This document shows, piece after piece, positions 17,294 through 25,975 of a stretch of DNA of 64,000 nucleotides. The number at the start of each line of letters is the position of its first letter. Position 1 is the first letter of the stretch. The translations under genes were made by a program, and so were the position numbers. The notes under the pieces are model-generated. The model saw nothing but the letters and a program-made list of their open reading frames with translations, did no database searches and was not told the origin of the DNA. Origin of the DNA: an uncultured Anderseniella sp. (GTDB lineage: Bacteria; Pseudomonadota; Alphaproteobacteria; Rhizobiales; Aestuariivirgaceae); assembly GCA_947488295.1 (NCBI GenBank), contig CANKYU010000001.1, positions 1,104,183 through 1,168,182 of the forward strand. The letters are read 5' to 3'.

Positions 17294-18874
17294 TCAGTAG
17301 ACAAACTGAAACTCTGCCCGGCCGCCAAATCCATCGTCGCCTTCCTCATTGATCGTGTAGAAGGTCTCGAACGTCAGCTGAATGTGCTGGCCGATTGCCT
17401 GCTGCAACTGAGCCCCGAAACCAAGACTGTCGGACCCGTTGCCGCTGATGTCGTGACGTCCTGCGATTTCCAGGATCAGATTGCGGCGCTTGTCATCCCA
17501 AAAGGCCTGGTAACCGACAGCCCCGCCGACAACACTGTCGGAGGTGAACGGATCGATTTCAGCGAGATAAGTGCTCAGGTTAGGTGATGCGAACAGGATG
17601 CCGGTGTTCGCCAGCGGACCGCCGACGATGGCCTCCCGGCCTGCTTGCGTGAAATTGCCCAGCCCGAGGAAGGAATTGAAATATACGATATCGTCGGATC
17701 CGGTGACGGTTTTGGATATCTCGGACGTAATGAGTGTGCCGTCGCCCACTACGTTGCCCTCAATTTCGTCTTCGAGAGCGATTGACGTATTGACCCGGAA
17801 CGCGGTGCTGACGCCGTAGAGCCACGGCAGGCGCTGGATGGATGACGCGCCGAAATAGAGGCCGTCGCCATTGCCCTCATCGTCCACGTATATCACGTCG
17901 AGGTTAAGGGTGCTGAGATGTGTATCAGCGGCGATGAACAGCCCGAACATGTTCGAGTCATTGCCGGGACGGTCAAAATCATTGCGATCCAGCCTGTTCC
18001 AGCCATACATTGCCGATATGCGAAGGTTGGACGTGCCGGGGAACGGGATGTTGTTGCGAACAAACCCGACGGCATCGATGGTATCGTTGATCAGGATGCC
18101 TTCCTGAAAAATGACCGGCTGACGCCCGACGGTGAAACCAAAGTCAAGTGGCAGTTGTCCCTCTTTGTCGAGATTCGGGAACAGGCCGCCGAGGTCGCCT
18201 TCGAAAAACAGGGTTTCAACGTTGAAATCAAACTCGTCGTTGAACCCCTCGTTGTTTCCGTCGAACGTATATCGGGTAAACCTGTCCGGCCGGTTCTTGT
18301 CGGTGGTGCGCAGGCCCAACAGGATCTTCTCGGTTCCGGTGAGCTGAAGGTTGGCGAACAGATCAAGCCGGTTGGCGATTTCGGTTTCGCGCCCGTTGCC
18401 CTGGCCATTGTCAAATGACTGAAACGCGGTCCGGTTGATCATGTAGGCCCACAGCCTGGGTTGCCAGACAGCGCCGATATAGGGAATTTCGAATCCGGGA
18501 TGCAGGTTGCCGGTGTCGAGAAAACCGTTGCCGAGCTCGTAAAGAAGCGGCGGTCTGGAGGGAAGCTTGTCCTCTCCTTCAGACTTTTCTGTTCTGAATT
18601 CGACGTACTCGTCTTTCAGGCTCGCAACTTCACTCCTGTCGCCAAGTGGAAAGAAGGCGCTGTACCAGTGCTCACCCGTGCGCTCGGCCGGTTCACCTGC
18701 TGCCGGTGTTATCAGCGTGTCTGCCTTGTTTTCGGCAGCCACATTGTGCTGGTAGTTCTTTCGGCTCAGTTCGGTCGCCGTGGCCGAGATTGAATACAGG
18801 ATGCCGGGAGTCAGGACAGTCAGCATCAGCAGCGTGCTTCGCGAAAATCCCGTGAAATGAGTCACGTTATTCAT
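17294..18874 (-). CDS. Outer-membrane beta-barrel protein next to multihaem cytochromes
   Basis: 526 residues with a signal peptide (LLMLTVLTPGILYSISATATE, cleavage near 34). The remainder is built of alternating amphipathic segments such as LRISAMYGWNRLDRND and LNLDVIYVDD with Gly/Asn/Asp-rich turns. It ends in an aromatic residue (AEFQFVY), as expected for an outer-membrane barrel recognised by BamA. PPLLYELGNGFLDTGNLHPGF and TVGRQPVIFQEG suggest a porin of the alginate-export type, but I cannot fix the family. Its place between a pentaheme cytochrome and a reductase makes a porin-cytochrome conduit conceivable; no CxxC motif like that of some MtrB proteins was seen. Confidence 0.7.
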   Translation of the reverse strand: MNNVTHFTGFSRSTLLMLTVLTPGILYSISATATELSRKNYQHNVAAENKADTLITPAAGEPAERTGEHWYSAFFPLGDRSEVASLKDEYVEFRTEKSEGEDKLPSRPPLLYELGNGFLDTGNLHPGFEIPYIGAVWQPRLWAYMINRTAFQSFDNGQGNGRETEIANRLDLFANLQLTGTEKILLGLRTTDKNRPDRFTRYTFDGNNEGFNDEFDFNVETLFFEGDLGGLFPNLDKEGQLPLDFGFTVGRQPVIFQEGILINDTIDAVGFVRNNIPFPGTSNLRISAMYGWNRLDRNDFDRPGNDSNMFGLFIAADTHLSTLNLDVIYVDDEGNGDGLYFGASSIQRLPWLYGVSTAFRVNTSIALEDEIEGNVVGDGTLITSEISKTVTGSDDIVYFNSFLGLGNFTQAGREAIVGGPLANTGILFASPNLSTYLAEIDPFTSDSVVGGAVGYQAFWDDKRRNLILEIAGRHDISGNGSDSLGFGAQLQQAIGQHIQLTFETFYTINEEGDDGFGGRAEFQFVY

Positions 18875-18942
18875 TGATGTTGCCTGCTCCGTTCAGTCTT
18901 TTTTTAATTTGAAAGGCACGGGATATCTCCCTCTGTTCTGGG

Positions 18943-18968
18943 CAGATCCGGTCATTTGACCGGATCTG
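18943..18968 (-). terminator. 12-bp perfect hairpin between pentaheme cytochrome and barrel genes
   Basis: Arms CAGATCCGGTCA (18943-18954) and TGACCGGATCTG (18957-18968) with a 2-nt centre; the upstream arm on the minus strand covers the last codons of the cytochrome and the stop codon lies in the other arm. In the direction of transcription no uridine run follows, and the beta-barrel gene begins 69 bp further. It may partly terminate or stabilise the message and so set the ratio of cytochrome to porin. Confidence 0.55.
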
Positions 18969-21339
18969 TCAGCCGTGGACGGCGGGCTGGAACCGCAGCG
19001 CGGGGGATCGCATTGGTGGGTGCCACGTTCCTGGGGGTCGTGGCTCCGAACGAGGCGGCTGGCGCCAGCAGGACCGGACCTGATCCCGAATTTGCTACTC
19101 CTTCGGCGCCCAGGACCACTTCCTTCTTCCAGAGCATCTGGGCTCCGGCGATCAACTCATTACCGACTTCGCGAGGCGTCATGTGGAAATCGAAGCCAAC
19201 GCTCTGGATGGAGGTGATGAGGTTTACCGGCACGGCCTGCGCCATCAGCTTGACGGTGGCCTTGTAAGGTCCGTTGCCGGTCAGCTTGCTGCTGTCTACC
19301 GTGTAGGACGCCCAGCGATGGCCGTTTGGCTCGATGCCTTTCTTGTGATTGCGTTCGGTGGCCGGCTCGCCGCTGAACACCAGCGATGTTGTCGACGGCA
19401 ATACGCGGGGCAGGGCGAATGTCGGGAACGGTATCGGAATGACGTGCTCGATCTCACCGCCACGTCCGTTCTGGGTCACGAAGATCGACTGCAGGCTGAA
19501 CAGCTGGCTGTCAAGCTTGGCCTTGCCGGCATGGACGTAGGACGAGTGACCATCTCTCAGGTCGCCATTGGCATCCCTGTCACCGGACAGGAAGACCACT
19601 TCGCCATTGCGATCGGTAACGGTGACCTGAAGCCATACCAGGCGCTCGCCGGTAAAGCCGGTCGGCACGTTGTGGCCGTCGGTTCCGTTGCGGACCTTGA
19701 CCCGGAAGGCCAGGCCGCCCACATCGGCACGCTCCACGACCACGTCGTCGAGTTTGTATCCGTTGCGCAGGACCTCAAGACGGGCCCGCTTGGCAAACTC
19801 CAGCAGTTCGAACTGCTCTTTCAGAATTTCACGCGCATCGTAGCGGTCGTCGACTGACTGCCAGGATTTGGGAAATTTGTATCCTGCAGGAACAGCATCC
19901 TCGAACTTGTCGGTGCCCCAGCCTTCCTTGTGCTTGAACTGCAGCCATTCACGCATGGTCTTGAACTCGGCCGCCTTCTGATTGTGCGGGAAGATACCGG
20001 GATGAATGATCGGATAATCGGGACCGGAGAACAGGTGACGGGTCAGCTTGCGTGATTTGGTCGGAACATCGCCGATAACCGCAGCGGGTCCTTCGGCGTA
20101 ACCTGAGGCCTTGCCCTCGATCTTGCCCATATGACAATCCTGACAGGTGATGCCCTTGGCTGCCGCCGGTGACATGCGGTATTCGCTGAAGGCCTCTTCA
20201 AGCCGGAAGCCGTTGAACAGGGTCACATCATGACAACTGCCGCAGAAGGTTGAAGATTTGATGGGCGCGAACACCTCGGCCTTATTATGGATTTTGCGCC
20301 CCGGCTCTTTCTCTTCGGTCACGACGCGGAACTTTTCAGGCTTCTCCAGAACGTCCTTGACGCCGGCATTGCCCTCCGGGCCGAATACCGGTGCCGTCAG
20401 TCCGCCTTCGACCAGTGCCAGACGACCGCTGACCTTGTTGTAGGCCTTGTTAATGCGGTGACAGACAACGCAGGTAATGCCCTCACGCGATGTGGGGTGG
20501 CGGTCAAGGTTGGATTCGAATGTGCTCTCGCCGAGATTGGCACCCACCGGGCTGTGGCAGCGCAGGCAGAAATCGCCGTTTGAGCCGTTACTCAGTTCGT
20601 TGATCTTGTTGTTGAGCGACAGGTAGATCGGGCTGAGCTGGGCATAGGCATGCTGGGAAACAGACCATTCCTTGTAATGCTTGGGATGGCAAATTCCGCA
20701 GGTCGCTGCTGCGGGATAGCGGTTTTCCACAAACAGCTGCAGATGCTCTTCAGCAGCGGTAAGCGTTTTCTTTTCCTTGCCATCCTTGCTGGCGGTTTTC
20801 TGGTCGGCGGGTTGTTTTTCTTCCGGCTCGGCTACTTCGCGGTCCGCCTCGGGTTCAGACTTGTTGTCCTGTTTGGCACTGTCCGTTTTGGCGCTGTCCT
20901 GCTTCGGTTTGCCGCCCTTCCCGCCAAGGACCCTGTCAGCCTCGATCAGCAGATCGTCGGTCTGATCCGATTTACCTGTCGTGTTGGCCTGGGCCAGCTG
21001 GATCTTGCCGTGCGGCGACTTCATGTTCAGTTCGGACAGGTAGTTTTGCAACTCGGTGGTGACCGGTGAGCCGCTGCCGGTAATGGGCGGATGATTGGGT
21101 GCTCGCTGCTTCAGCTCCGCGAGGTAGCCTTGCAACTCTGCAGACACCGGCTCTGCAGACACCGGAGACACGTTGACTGCAGAAGGGGCACTGTTAAGGG
21201 GAGGGTGACCCGCAGGTAGTGATGAGCTTGTATCGGCCTGAGCATCACTGATTATTGGAATTAAACCTTGGTCGTGAACGACTCCAATACCGGGTACTAC
21301 CAGACATGCCGCAACAAGGGCACCTACCAACTTCCTCAC
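18952..21339 (-). CDS. Exported pentaheme c-type cytochrome with long low-complexity N-terminal region
   Basis: 795 residues from a GTG at 21339 preceded by AAGGGG seven bases away. A signal peptide (cleavage near ISDAQA, ~36) is followed by two copies of a short repeat (ELQGYLAELKQRAP and ELQNYLSELNMKSP), then a Lys/Glu/Asp-rich linker (~120-195). Five haem sites follow: CGICH (~213), CLRCH (~259), CVVCH (~289), CGSCH (~365), CQDCH (~399), with c554-like partners (HPKHYKEWSVSQHAYAQ). The C-terminal ~350 residues hold no haem motif; part (FRVKVRNGTDGHNVPTGFTGERLVWLQVTV) looks like a beta-sandwich. It is the first gene of a minus-strand pair or trio with the barrel and the reductase. It could be periplasmic or held at the outer membrane. 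Confidence 0.82.
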   Translation of the reverse strand: MRKLVGALVAACLVVPGIGVVHDQGLIPIISDAQADTSSSLPAGHPPLNSAPSAVNVSPVSAEPVSAELQGYLAELKQRAPNHPPITGSGSPVTTELQNYLSELNMKSPHGKIQLAQANTTGKSDQTDDLLIEADRVLGGKGGKPKQDSAKTDSAKQDNKSEPEADREVAEPEEKQPADQKTASKDGKEKKTLTAAEEHLQLFVENRYPAAATCGICHPKHYKEWSVSQHAYAQLSPIYLSLNNKINELSNGSNGDFCLRCHSPVGANLGESTFESNLDRHPTSREGITCVVCHRINKAYNKVSGRLALVEGGLTAPVFGPEGNAGVKDVLEKPEKFRVVTEEKEPGRKIHNKAEVFAPIKSSTFCGSCHDVTLFNGFRLEEAFSEYRMSPAAAKGITCQDCHMGKIEGKASGYAEGPAAVIGDVPTKSRKLTRHLFSGPDYPIIHPGIFPHNQKAAEFKTMREWLQFKHKEGWGTDKFEDAVPAGYKFPKSWQSVDDRYDAREILKEQFELLEFAKRARLEVLRNGYKLDDVVVERADVGGLAFRVKVRNGTDGHNVPTGFTGERLVWLQVTVTDRNGEVVFLSGDRDANGDLRDGHSSYVHAGKAKLDSQLFSLQSIFVTQNGRGGEIEHVIPIPFPTFALPRVLPSTTSLVFSGEPATERNHKKGIEPNGHRWASYTVDSSKLTGNGPYKATVKLMAQAVPVNLITSIQSVGFDFHMTPREVGNELIAGAQMLWKKEVVLGAEGVANSGSGPVLLAPAASFGATTPRNVAPTNAIPRAAVPARRPRLTDPVK

Positions 21340-21632
21340 TTTTACACCCCTTAATGCCGCCAGTTATCATCATCCCTCAAGTCGCCGCCGGTCATTCGGG
21401 TTCTGGTTAACAGAATGTTAATGTTTGCAGTTGTTGCGGACGAGAGTTTGGCAGTGAACTGGCGCAAATGCGGTGATTCCGTGTTAAATGTGACCGCGCG
21501 GACCGGTTGTGCCATGCGAGCGAAACTCGCCTGAAAATAAGTGTCGCGCGAGTCGCGCAGCCCGTTGCGTATATTGAAAGTTAGAGTGTCTGCCGGCGCT
21601 AAAAATCAGCGTGGGGGCGCGAGCAAAACCGG

Positions 21633-22451
21633 TTACTCTGCTTTGTGAACTTTATTGCTTATTTGTAATGTTACTTCACCGAGCTGATCGACTGTGTAGG
21701 TGTAGCTGTCACCGTTGGCGGGAAACCGGGTCTTTAGTGGGCTTCCGGTCATGACTATTTCGCCGGCCTTCAAGGCGCGCCTGCGGGCTGCCAAATGATT
21801 TGTGACCCAGGCAAGACCGTTGAGCGGATGACCCAGTGCATTGCCCGTATTGCCGCTGTCGAGCGATTCTCCGTTCACCGTCACCATCCCTGCGAGATTT
21901 CCGAGATCGATGCGCCGCCAGTTTTCAACCGGCTTGCCCAGGACCACACCGCCGCACCAGCACCGGTCGGCCAGAATCGACCTGGCATCAAGGTCGCTGT
22001 AGTCCGCATTGCGATCCTCGATTATTTCGAAAGCAGGCATTGCGGACGCCACGTACCGGGAGATTGTGTCCGCGTCAAAAGGGGCGGCCTGCATCGGCAC
22101 GTCTTCACGGATCAGCAGGGCGATCTCGAACTCCACACCAATCCGAACAAAGTCTGCCGGGTTTGCGATATGCGGTGACCGGTGAATGGTGTTTGCGAAT
22201 ATGCTGCCATAGACAGGCTGGTCAACGCCGCACAGTTTCTGGATGTCAGGAGAGGTAACCGCAATCTTGTGGCCAGCCACGGGTCCGGACTGGCCTTCGG
22301 TCTGCATGATCCGGTAAAGCGCGTCCTGAATGTCGTAGGCAGTGTCGAGCGTTTCAGGTTGATCATCTCCGCGCAGGGGCTGGAACTGTTCTCGCTGCAC
22401 ATTGGCCTGAAAGATTTTTCGCGCGATGGCATCTGTCTGATTGCGATCCAT
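21633..22451 (-). CDS. 2-keto-4-pentenoate hydratase / fumarylacetoacetate hydrolase-family protein
   Basis: 272 residues with the MhpD-type layout: DAYDIQDALYRIM-like N-terminal segment (TAYDIQDALYRIM), VAGHKIAVTSP, PVYGSIFA, GVEFEIALLI (Glu metal ligands), AMPAFEIIEDR and MVTVNGESLDSGNTGNALGHPLNGLAWV. These match hydratases that add water to 2-hydroxypenta-2,4-dienoate in meta-cleavage pathways; oxaloacetate or oxalocrotonate decarboxylases share the fold. No other aromatic-degradation gene lies near, so the pathway is unknown. The 293-bp region after it (21340-21632) holds only weak hairpins such as GCGAG-cgaaa-CTCGC at 21516-21530 and presumably the promoter of the pentaheme gene. Confidence 0.83.
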   Translation of the reverse strand: MDRNQTDAIARKIFQANVQREQFQPLRGDDQPETLDTAYDIQDALYRIMQTEGQSGPVAGHKIAVTSPDIQKLCGVDQPVYGSIFANTIHRSPHIANPADFVRIGVEFEIALLIREDVPMQAAPFDADTISRYVASAMPAFEIIEDRNADYSDLDARSILADRCWCGGVVLGKPVENWRRIDLGNLAGMVTVNGESLDSGNTGNALGHPLNGLAWVTNHLAARRRALKAGEIVMTGSPLKTRFPANGDSYTYTVDQLGEVTLQISNKVHKAE

Positions 22452-22536
22452 GTACTCGTCCCCGCGATTGTCTGGGCGCTATCGGGTAGGCCTCAGCTGG
22501 TGTCGTGTCAATATCGTCACCGGACCGGGCGCCGGA

Positions 22537-23049
22537 TCAGTGCTTCTTCAACAGGCTGGATGCGTAGCCGGGTTTGCCGTCTGTCCGGGATGCCGACCAG
22601 AGCATGCGGTTCTTTGCTTTGGCCTCGTTCATTTTGGTAAAGTAGTGTGCTGGTGCCGACTGTGTCGGGACAGCCCAGCCGGCATGGATCTGGCCCAGCG
22701 CGAGATCATAACCGTCTTCGGTCTTGCATCTGTATGTGTCTTGCCCGGTTTTCCGGCATTCGATAACCGCTGCGACGACCAGTTCGATCAGGCCTAGCCT
22801 GGCAAACTTGCCACAGTCACGCAATTTGCCACGCAGCAGGCATTCGGCCCCTGGTTCCGGCACGGTGATGTTGGCCAGTTTCAACTGTCTGCCGTTCATG
22901 CTGAGGGTCCGGCCGTCAGTGGCAGCGGCCGGTCCGCGCATGATTTCAGTCCCGGCCTGTGCCGGGCCGATCAGGGCCGCTGCCGCACAAGACACCGCGG
23001 CCATTGACCTGATGGCAAACCGTAAAGTGCGATGTTGTTTTTCAGCCAT
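22537..23049 (-). CDS. Exported thermonuclease-fold (SNase-like) protein, active site degenerate
   Basis: 170 residues from ATG 23049 with AGAAGGG upstream; the frame extends to 23193 but that extension lacks a signal. A signal peptide (SMAAVSCAAAALIGPAQAG) precedes an SNase-like domain: RTLSMNGRQLKLANITVPEPGAEC, ARLGLIELV, YRCKTEDGYDLALGQIHAGWAV. In active nucleases the corresponding motif reads RLxGIDxPE; here it is KLANITVPE, so the catalytic Arg and the metal-binding Asp both appear replaced. It is probably secreted and catalytically inactive, or has another role. Two Cys pairs could form disulfides. Confidence 0.72.
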   Translation of the reverse strand: MAEKQHRTLRFAIRSMAAVSCAAAALIGPAQAGTEIMRGPAAATDGRTLSMNGRQLKLANITVPEPGAECLLRGKLRDCGKFARLGLIELVVAAVIECRKTGQDTYRCKTEDGYDLALGQIHAGWAVPTQSAPAHYFTKMNEAKAKNRMLWSASRTDGKPGYASSLLKKH

Positions 23050-23247
23050 GCGAACCCTTCTCAACTTGACGGTCGACCGCAGCCAGCGCCATCCCGTGTT
23101 AGCAGGCTGGCCCGGCAAGCGAAAGAAACATGCGCGTGATGTGGTTAGGGGGTCAGCCTTCAGACTCACCTCGTCGACATGTGTGGACACCACCGTTCGA
23201 GTGCTGGCATATTCGTCTCGCGTTTACATCCTGCTAGAGGTGGAAGA

Positions 23248-24144
23248 GTGACCAGAATACTGCTTGCTGGTGTTGCGGTGGCAGATTTTGTGTTCAATCT
23301 GGACGCCATGCCCCGAAAGGCCGAAAAGTACCGTGCGACCAATGCCCATATATGCGGTGGTGGAAACGCCGCCAATTCGGCGGTGGCAGCCAGCCGGCTC
23401 GGGGCCAGCGCCATGCTCGCTGCCCGGGTCGGCGATGACTTTGTCGGCAAGTTCATTGTGGATGAACTGACCGGGCATGGAGTGGATACAGCGCTGGTAA
23501 ACTGCGTCACCGGCGGTGCCTCATCGTTCTCATCCATTTATATTGACAAGGCTGGTGAACGCCAGATCACCAATTTCAGAGGCAATGGCCTGGGCGAGGA
23601 TTCCGGGTGGCTCGACGATGTTCCGGAGTTTGACGTGTTGCTCGCCGACAATCGCTGGGAGCCGCTAACCCGCCGGGCGATCCGGATCGCCCGCGACAGG
23701 AACGTTCCCGCCATTGTTGATGCCGAGCCGCCGTTCGACGAGGACACCGTCAAACTGGCCAGCCACGTGGCCTTCTCCGCTCAGGGCATACGCGACTTTA
23801 CCGGTGTGGAGCATCCGGCGGCTGCGCTGCAGGTTGCGTCATCAAAACTGGATGCCTGGGTTTGCGTCACCAACGGGGCCGAAGGCACATACTTCATGGA
23901 AGCCGGGCGTGTTGAAAACATTCCCGCAATCCCTGTTCAGGCAAGAGAAACACTGGGGGCAGGCGATGTGTGGCATGCTGCGTTTGCCGTTATGATCGCG
24001 GAGGGGCAGGATGTTCGAACTGCCGTTCAGTTTGCCAATGCAGCAGGGACATTGAAAAGTGCGCGCCCGGGGGGTCCGGCAAGCGCGCCGACCAGGGCGG
24101 AGACAGAGCAGTTTCTGGCTGCGCATTGCCAGAAAGATGACTGA
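23248..24144 (+). CDS. PfkB-family sugar kinase (YihV/ribokinase-like)
   Basis: 298 residues from a GTG at 23248 with AGAGG upstream. The family's first signature is seen as ICGGGNAANSAVAASRLGA and the second as ETLGAGDVWHAAFAVM, with the catalytic Asp in GAGD. Segments VLLADNRWEPLTRRAIRIAR, HVAFSAQGIRDFTGV and TLKSARPGGPASAP resemble E. coli sulfofructose kinase YihV as I recall it, but related sugar kinases share them. The GMC oxidoreductase gene starts 9 bp later, so the two are likely co-transcribed. Substrate is open; no other sulfoquinovose gene is present in the window. Confidence 0.82.
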   Translation: MTRILLAGVAVADFVFNLDAMPRKAEKYRATNAHICGGGNAANSAVAASRLGASAMLAARVGDDFVGKFIVDELTGHGVDTALVNCVTGGASSFSSIYIDKAGERQITNFRGNGLGEDSGWLDDVPEFDVLLADNRWEPLTRRAIRIARDRNVPAIVDAEPPFDEDTVKLASHVAFSAQGIRDFTGVEHPAAALQVASSKLDAWVCVTNGAEGTYFMEAGRVENIPAIPVQARETLGAGDVWHAAFAVMIAEGQDVRTAVQFANAAGTLKSARPGGPASAPTRAETEQFLAAHCQKDD

Positions 24145-24153
24145 GGCAATCGC

Positions 24154-25782
24154 GTGAATACGTTCGACTACATCATCGTTGGCGCCGGATCGGCCGGCTG
24201 TGTTCTGGCCAGCCGGCTGGGCGCGGATGGACGCAAGTCGATCCTTATCCTGGAAGCCGGCCCCATGGATTATGATCCGATGATCCATGTGCCTGCCGGT
24301 GTCTACCGGACGTGGCATGAGCCGAAGCTCAACTGGAACTATCATACCGAGCCGGAACCTGAACTGCATGAGCGCAGCGTCTTCATGCCAAGGGGTAAGG
24401 TGGTTGGCGGTTCGTCGTCCATCAACTCCATGGTCTACATGCGCGGACACCCACTGGACTATGACCGCTGGGCAGACGAATGCGGCCTGACACAGTGGCG
24501 GTATGAGCAGTGCCTGCCATACTTCAAGGCTGGTGAAGCGTCTGATCGCGGCGGTGATGACTGGCGTGGTGACAGTGGCCCGCTTGGGGTAACAAGGGGC
24601 AGTTTCGACAACCCGCTGTATGACGCGTTCATTGCCGCAGGCGAACAGGCGGGGCAGGGTCAGTCGGACGACCTGAACGGTTTCAACCCGGAAGGTGTCG
24701 CGCGCCTGGACGCCACCAGAAAAAACGGCAGGAGGTGCAGTGCGGCGGTGGCCCATCTCAGGCCGGCACTGAAGCGTGGCAATGTAACCCTGCTGGTCCG
24801 GGCGATGGTCAAGCGGGTATTGTTTACGGGCAATCGCGCATACGGCATTGCGTTCGATCACAAGGGTGCGGAACGTATCGTTCATGCCGGAACGCAGGTG
24901 ATCCTGGCCGGCGGTGCAATCAATTCACCGCAGCTGCTGATGCTGTCCGGAATAGGTCCTGCTGATCATCTGGCCGACAATGGCATCAGGCCGCTGGTCA
25001 ATCTGCCGGGTGTCGGGCAGAACCTGCAGGACCATGCCAGCGTTATCCTGCAGTACGAGTGCACAAGGAGTTTTCCAATTCACAAGGTGGATGCGCCTTG
25101 GCGGAAAGCTGCTGCAGGGCTGCAGTGGGTATTTACCCGCTCAGGCATAGCCGCTTCCAATATCTGGGAGGCGGGCGGCCTGATCCGCGGCAATCACACC
25201 GTGGCCTATCCCAACCTGCAGTATCATTTCGGCCCGGTGGGCTTCGAGTATGAAGAAGGCACCATCAAGCTGCTGCAGGCATTCGCCATTCATGTTGATC
25301 AGTTGCGTCCGCGCAGCCGGGGATCGCTGTGGCTCAAGTCGGGTGATCCTTACGACAAGCCGGCCCTGCATTTCGCGTACCTGGCCGAGCCCGGTGACCT
25401 GGATGAACTGGTTGAAGGCGTGCTCAAGACCCGGGAACTGGTTGCGCAACACGCCTTCGACGACCTGCGCGGAGTCGAACTGGTGCCCGGCCCGCAAGTG
25501 AGCAGCGACGCGGAAATTCGAGACTGGGTGCGAACAGCTGCCACAACAGATTTTCATCCGTGCGGCACATGCCGAATGGGCCATGGCGCTGACAGTGTCG
25601 TCGATGACGAGATGCGGGTGCACGGCGTTGAAGGCCTGCGCGTGGTTGATGCTTCGGTTATTCCACAGATCATGAGCGCCAACCTGAATGCTCCGACCCA
25701 AATGATCGCCGCCCGTGCTGCCGACTTCATTGCCGGCACTGCTCAATTGCCGCCGGCAAAGGTGAAGTTCGCGTTCCAGTGA
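24154..25782 (+). CDS. GMC-family FAD oxidoreductase (choline dehydrogenase-like)
   Basis: 542 residues from a GTG at 24154. FAD-binding YIIVGAGSAGCVLASRL at the N-terminus, the first GMC signature at GKVVGGSSSINSMVYMRG, the second at GAINSPQLLMLSGIGP, and the catalytic end FHPCGTCRMG with NLNAPTQMIA carrying the active His and Asn. This is the BetA/alcohol-dehydrogenase type, which oxidises primary or secondary alcohols. Choline is only one possibility; the kinase partner upstream hints at a polyol or sugar. No BetB aldehyde dehydrogenase or BetI regulator lies alongside. Confidence 0.88.
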   Translation: MNTFDYIIVGAGSAGCVLASRLGADGRKSILILEAGPMDYDPMIHVPAGVYRTWHEPKLNWNYHTEPEPELHERSVFMPRGKVVGGSSSINSMVYMRGHPLDYDRWADECGLTQWRYEQCLPYFKAGEASDRGGDDWRGDSGPLGVTRGSFDNPLYDAFIAAGEQAGQGQSDDLNGFNPEGVARLDATRKNGRRCSAAVAHLRPALKRGNVTLLVRAMVKRVLFTGNRAYGIAFDHKGAERIVHAGTQVILAGGAINSPQLLMLSGIGPADHLADNGIRPLVNLPGVGQNLQDHASVILQYECTRSFPIHKVDAPWRKAAAGLQWVFTRSGIAASNIWEAGGLIRGNHTVAYPNLQYHFGPVGFEYEEGTIKLLQAFAIHVDQLRPRSRGSLWLKSGDPYDKPALHFAYLAEPGDLDELVEGVLKTRELVAQHAFDDLRGVELVPGPQVSSDAEIRDWVRTAATTDFHPCGTCRMGHGADSVVDDEMRVHGVEGLRVVDASVIPQIMSANLNAPTQMIAARAADFIAGTAQLPPAKVKFAFQ

Positions 25783-25975
25783 CGCCCGGGCGGCCGGAGC
25801 GGAGGTTGCGGTTTGCCCTTGGCGGATTGTCCGCAAAACCGGCTGCGCCATCCGTCAGTTTCGGACAAAATTGGCCGCATATCAGTCAAAGTGTTCGATG
25901 GCTGTTTCGGCAGCGGCTGATAACTGCGAGTACTGATGGCTTGCAGCACGCACTTCAGGTGCGAACTGGTTACAG

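Noticed and set aside
17294..18874. Identification of the barrel as MtrB/PioB
   Set aside because: No N-terminal CxxC and no sequence stretch I can match to MtrB; only a general outer-membrane barrel call is supported.
23842..24885. 347-codon minus-strand frame across the kinase and GMC genes
   Set aside because: Lies opposite two clear enzyme genes with full motif sets and shows no recognisable domain; it is an antisense shadow.
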